NCBI RefSeq assembly: GCF_029873635.1 | Contig: NC_080422.1 | Span: forward strand, 4,940,001 to 5,004,000 | DNA: 64,000 nucleotides | Source of the DNA: Malania oleifera | Taxonomy: Eukaryota; Streptophyta; Magnoliopsida; Santalales; Ximeniaceae | Reading direction: 5' to 3' | Part shown: piece after piece, positions 59,314-64,000 of the stretch | Numbering within the stretch: position 1 is the stretch's first letter | Layout of the letters: every line of letters starts with the position of its first letter | The notes under the pieces: model-generated | What the model saw: only the letters and a program-made list of their open reading frames with translations | Database searches by the model: none | Told to the model about the DNA's origin: nothing | Position numbers and translations under genes: made by a program

Positions 59314-59427
59314 CTAAGTTTCTAGACCAAAACCCAACCTAACCTAACGCTTCTTATCCTTATCTTATTTCAACTTATACTCTGGTAATCATCAATTGTC
59401 GAAGTCTACTGAACCTAGCAAACCTAG

Positions 59428-59439
59428 GCTCTGATGCCA
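59428..59439 (-). other. primer binding site of element C
   Basis: TGGCATCAGAGC on the minus strand, two bases after the end of LTR C2; 11 of 12 bases match the initiator-Met consensus TGGTATCAGAGC. Confidence 0.75.
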
Positions 59440-60424
59440 CCTATAATGCCCTGACCCGCTACGTGGGGCCCAAGGTTCTATTTTAGTGACGTCTGTGTTC
59501 CCAATACCATATTTATTATATAAATGTAGCATAAATAAATGATACATTCTCCAAAATACATTACTAGAGTTCTAAACTACCTTTATACACAAAGGTCTCC
59601 AAATATCCATATTACAAACCATAATACAATACAAAAATCAACTCAGTCCATACAACCATTATACACATCCAGGGACATCAGCCCTAATTGAAACACATTA
59701 GAGTTCTTACAGACACTCACAAAAACTAGCTATCACCCCGCCCCAGAGTTCACTAAGCTTGATCTCGAGATGGTCTTGAAAAATTGATTTGTATATTGGG
59801 GCGAGACACTTCTCAATAAAGCAGATTAAGTTAATATTTGTGTGTGGCCAACATGAGTTTTAGTGTATACAGAAATATCCAATTCTCCATTTAACCAAAA
59901 TAGTATTTGTAAATTGAACTCATACCTATACAGTTGAAAATACATAATATCCTGCACAAAATAATCTGGCTCAATATAGCCCATTATACTTAAATCACAT
60001 ATATGCATAGAGAACCCATCCTGATTGGACATCACATTAAGTAACATACCATTTACTTCCCTCATGGTACGGGTTGTGCAGTCTGAAGGCTGGACTTAGT
60101 TCTGGGGGATCAATCCAAACAAAGTCAAAATAATCATCTGCAAGTGCGTTTGCAGGCATCCACAACCCCGTTGTAGGTCCGATTGCCTTACCACTTCCTG
60201 GTCCGGATCCCAAGGAAGGTACTTCACCTTTACACAAGCCAATCAGCTAAAACCATCCTACACCTCTCAATACAGTGTGGGTGCACATGGTCAAATAGTA
60301 ATTCCCTAGCAACGGTGTCGTACTCACAATACAACTGGCCATCAGGGTTTTTAAATCATATCATGCAATTTAAGTAATAAAAACTATATTATAAACTCAT
60401 TTCATATAAAACCTGCCATTTAAT

Positions 60425-60605
60425 AAATCCTAGTCCCTGGCCATCAAATAAAACCCAACGCCCAGCCGTTAAATAAAACTCGGCTCACAGTTGTTAAATA
60501 AAACCTGACTTACAATCGTTAAATAAAACCCGGCCCCCGGCCGTTAATTAAAACCCAGCCCCCGGCCATCAAGTAAAACCCAGCCCTCAGTTGTCATATC
60601 AAATA
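60425..60605. repeat. tandem array of a CCGGCCGTTAAATAAAACCC unit
   Basis: About seven copies of a ~25-28-bp unit (CCCGGCCGTTAAATAAAACC and variants), inside LTR C2 at a place comparable with the arrays in LTR B1 and B2. Confidence 0.85.
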
Positions 60606-61508
60606 TCAGTATTTTGCAAAGGCAGTTCTAGTATTTTCACAAACAATTTAGTATTTTCACAACCATATCCAAATTCGATTATACAATAAACTATACAGAT
60701 TATTCACCTGCCACACGATTTTAGTATTTGAACATAGCCCAATAGACAAAAAAAAAAACACAGTATATTTAGTTTGTAAAGTAAAACCAAACTTTCCACC
60801 ATTCATTTTATTCAAAATATCGTATCATATATCCTATATTTATAAAGTCCTTTTTGAACGGTCGGTTTTCGAAATAACCTTTGAAATCAAGTATATACAT
60901 ACATATAACACATTTTAATTGATTCAAACTTGATACAAACCTGACTTAACTTAATCCCTTATCTGTTCCTAAAAAATAGATCGCTAACATTCCAAAAATC
61001 CAAAACCCTAGCTTTCCGATATGCTGCCGAAAACAAATCGGAAGCCAAGAAAAGAGAGGAAAGTGATCGGAGAGTGATCACGGGATCCGGGTGAGCCTAT
61101 GGGAGAGAGAGAGCCATGAGAGAGTGATAGTAGAGAGATAGAGAGTCAAAAAACCCAGAGAGAGAGAGAGTGAGTGAGTGAATGAGTGAATTTTGAAGTC
61201 ATGAAAAAATATACCATGCTTAGCCCTTAAGTAAGCAAACTCGCAAGAAAACCATCGACAGTTTTCCTTGCACTCACAAAACCGTAGACGATTTTTCGAG
61301 AGTTCACTAAAATTGTCGACGGTTTGGGTTCTGCCAAACCAATTTCCTTTATTTTCTTTTATTTTCCTTTATTTCTCTCTTCCTTATTTATTCTCTTTTA
61401 TTTTTTGGGTTCGGGTTCCTGTAGCACATATGTATCAAGCCCACCCATGAGCTCATTCGGTGTTCGCACGTGTATCAAACCCACCTATGGGCTCCTCCAG
61501 TGTTAACA

Positions 61509-64000
61509 GTTCTCATCCAAAACCCCTTCTCAAGGATAAATACATCGTTCAAACCTTTAATTGAATAAGGTGACGCATAAGAAATACATAATCCCATAGA
61601 GTATTGGAAGATTTTTTGTGAATCTCAACCAACTATAAACCACTATCCACACACAAAATCACTATCCCTCAATTTTTCTCTTTATAATAATGATTTCCTT
61701 CATTTTCCATTTCAACCCTAATGCAATTTTTGAGATTCCTCAATATAAAAATTCACATCATCATATATTTATAAAAAGTTGTTTCCTTGTATGTTTGAAT
61801 TCATACAATTATCAACAAATAACTTTTTCTTACCTTTTTCTATCCTTCCTTCCTTATCAGCACTAATAGAATGTTGAATCACAGTCATCTTATATCTATT
61901 TTCATTCTATAGACCCTGGAAACACTTGCTTCTTGAGCAAACTTTTGCAAAGACTCCTCATTCTTATCTCCAATTGAATGAAGTTCCTACTCCACCTAAG
62001 TATCTCTCCCCAGTGCCCCTTTGAGTCCAGGATTAGAATCTAAAATCTTCCTACTTGATCCATCATCCCTAGACAAATAAACACTTCTCAAAGTTAGGCC
62101 TTCTTGAGCATCCCCCAAACCTTATTAAAATCACATTTTGTCACATTGCACTCATATTTTTTCACTTGCATCATACAAGTATAAAGATTGACCTAGAATT
62201 TAAGTTATATTTTTTGGGACCACGGTTTTATAAACCTAACTTATCCATTTTTTAATCTGGGTTATCCAATTGTTATATTATAGGTCAACCAAAATTTTAA
62301 TTTGGCAATTGAACAATTATTAGAAGAATTTAAATTTAAACAATTAATGGATACCAAAAACAATTCATGTATAACTCATTTGCACAATTTTTTGAGAGGT
62401 AAATTTCATCTTAATACATTTGACTCATTAACATTGTCATCACTTCTTCTAAAATTTTCATTATATTAGTATGTTATACAACCTTTAAAAAATGTTATAA
62501 GACGGACTTGTTTTATGGTAATCATATCCCTACACAAATGTGATCAATGACCACACTAGTCTAACACATTTGAAATGCTAATTTTAACCATAAACCAATA
62601 ACAAGTTATAAGAATACCCATAAATATTTCTTAATGAATGGAATTGAGATGATTAACGCCCTTTAGACACTTAACTTCTTAAACTCAAGAGATACTGATT
62701 TCACCCACTACAACTAACATTAGTTATCCGAAACGTCCTATGATTCATAGAACCCTTTCGCAATCTCTCACCCTTACCAAGATTGCACCCTCATGAGCTA
62801 TTATAAATATTATTACTTTAGAATTATTGTCTATTTAATTTGGTAATAGAAGCCATCATTAAGAGAGAGAGAGAGGTCAATCAAACCAAATTCCAAGACA
62901 TCGACTTGTCTGCATTAGCAATTAGGGAGTAAAACGATTCAAAATCCAACAAGCTACTTGTTACTCGCTCATTTAGACTAGGTCTGGATTTGAGAGGATA
63001 CAATGGTCTTATAAATGGATCAATTCAAAGTCAACTCATTTAAAAAGCAAACGAATTTAGGTCAAATACCATAAGATCAATCATTCACATTAAAAAAATA
63101 ATATTTAATTTTTTTTTATTTTTATTGTTGAGTTTTTAGATAAAATAATATTTTATAATTACAAATTACATAATAGTTGAAAACTGAAGAGTGAAAAATG
63201 ATACACAAGATAGGTGATGGGTTATATCTATGTAGGTATTAGTTTTGAAGTTTTAAATCATATATTTTAAAATTAAAAGATGTACTATTTTTAAAATTTT
63301 AAGTTTTTATTAAGACATTAATAAAAAAAATGAGCTCTGCTTTAAAAAAAAAAAAAAAATTAGGCCAATTTTGGTGAAATATTAAAAGAAAATTAATATA
63401 AATAAATTATATCTTTTAACATGGCCCATTTACTAAATGATAAGTTTGATTTTATAGGTTATCTACGCATATATAAATAGATCACCGTGAATCAATGTCC
63501 CATCCAAACAAGATCCGGAAACCCATTTTACACCCTGTACCTCCCAGAGGACGAATTATCAATGGATGAAGGAATAAAAAATGTTAATACGAAAGTAGCT
63601 TCATCTGTTATTCCTTTCCTCCCAAAATCAAAAAATGTCTCCCAGAATCTGTGGGCAGATTGCCTTTTGAGTTTCTCACCACATTTCCCAAAATTTTGGG
63701 TCCATAAAATTAGAAAGCCTCCGCCGGAGACACCTCCGGGTGCCACCGTCTGACGACGGTTTTGGCACCGTCAAAAGCTATGTGTTTCAAACAGCTCCAC
63801 TATCGGAACAAATGCCGTTGTTATCCACGCAGTGTTCATTTACTTATTTTAAGATATAAAAACTCTTAAACACATTTTATTAATTTTGGATTTAATAAAA
63901 GTTGACATTTTGAAAAATCATACAGTTCAGTATGATTTTTTAAAAGATATTATAAATAAAAGCTATTTTGTTTACAGTTAGAAGAGACTTTAACTCCTCT
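61509..64000. other. AT-rich intergenic sequence to the right edge
   Basis: No reliable gene. Contains a (GA)n tract near 62862-62873 and poly-A near 63343. From 63485 to 63780 base composition becomes gene-like (CCGCCGGAGACACCTCCGGG at about 63721). A short open frame exists on each strand there, without a recognisable domain. It could be the edge of a gene or of another repeat lying to the right. Confidence 0.45.

Larger units (their letters stand above)
57702..61423 (-). mobile_element. element C: two LTRs around a remnant leader, inserted in the TRIM
   Basis: Flanked by the perfect duplication GCACA (57697-57701 and 61424-61428). LTR C1 spans 57702-59313 (TGTAACGCC to GGGTCGTTACA). A 128-bp internal remnant with a PBS (TGGCATCAGAGC on the minus strand, 59428-59439) follows. 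LTR C2 is 59442-61423. The first ~700 bases of C1 and C2 are homologous; the remainders are not. Gag and pol are wholly missing. Read on the minus strand, C2 is the 5' LTR. LTRs have the same hairpin and splice-like motifs as families A and B. Confidence 0.8.
57135..61508 (+). mobile_element. TRIM-like mini-retrotransposon, 3' LTR split by element C
   Basis: Both terminal repeats begin TGTTG(A/G)GAATT and end CAGTGTTAACA: 57135-57281 (147 bp), and 57507-57701 plus 61429-61508. They share TGCTTATATACATG, CAATAGGCT.AAG and GTATC.AGCCCACCCATG. Flanks GTTCC (57130-57134) and GTTCT (61509-61513) are a near-perfect duplication. Three bases after the first LTR is a PBS, TGGCATCAGAAC (57284-57295). 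The interior is only about 225 bp, without coding capacity, which defines a TRIM. The 3' LTR is longer through a 24-bp tandem duplication (57540-57585) and other extra sequence. Confidence 0.8.

Overview
This is plant nuclear DNA, almost certainly from a woody or other repeat-rich eudicot. Three intron-containing genes, all on the minus strand, sit in AT-rich DNA filled with nested LTR retrotransposons, hAT-type DNA elements and miniature elements. There is no bacterial or organellar gene organisation, and no tRNA, full rRNA or CRISPR array was seen. Species cannot be named from the window.

Host genes, from right to left in the direction of transcription. (1) A PH-domain protein of 246 aa, 8 exons, from a 5' UTR exon near 53.4 kb to a stop at 36330. 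(2) A mitochondrial-type nucleoside diphosphate kinase of 240 aa, 7 exons, 34063 to 28533. (3) The 5' part of a UAP56-interacting mRNA export factor (UIEF-like), 3.1 kb to the left edge, with its C-terminal exons outside the window. The exon phases of the first two join perfectly into single open frames. From memory, homologues of the three genes are neighbours in Arabidopsis too, so this looks like an ancient gene trio spread apart by transposons.

Transposon layout. 4279-20051: an LTR-gag-LTR-gag-LTR array of a Ty3/gypsy-like element without pol. Its left LTR is split by two solo LTRs of a related family, and its right LTR by a 317-bp Cassandra-type solo LTR carrying a 5S rRNA-like segment. 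22654-26779: a 4.1-kb gag-only retroelement with intact LTRs and TSD, whose pol is replaced by a codon-phased 69-bp tandem array. 27187-27572: a small hAT-type MITE. Introns of the NDPK gene hold a 1.3-kb hAT-like element and a 0.77-kb foldback element. 37190-48833: a Ty1/copia element inside an intron of the PH gene, itself split by a 6.4-kb hAT transposon (38624-45001) whose 1003-aa transposase has no visible lesion. 56137-56985: another hAT-like nonautonomous element. 57135-61508: a TRIM-like mini-retrotransposon whose 3' LTR was hit by a larger LTR element (57702-61423).

Most boundaries rest on target-site duplications read directly from the sequence. The observation I find least explained by standard annotation is that three related LTR families share a hairpin, a splice-acceptor-like site and a splice-donor-like site in the LTR sense direction. 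Two of these families carry different short tandem repeats in a comparable position, including two quite different arrays in two copies of one family.
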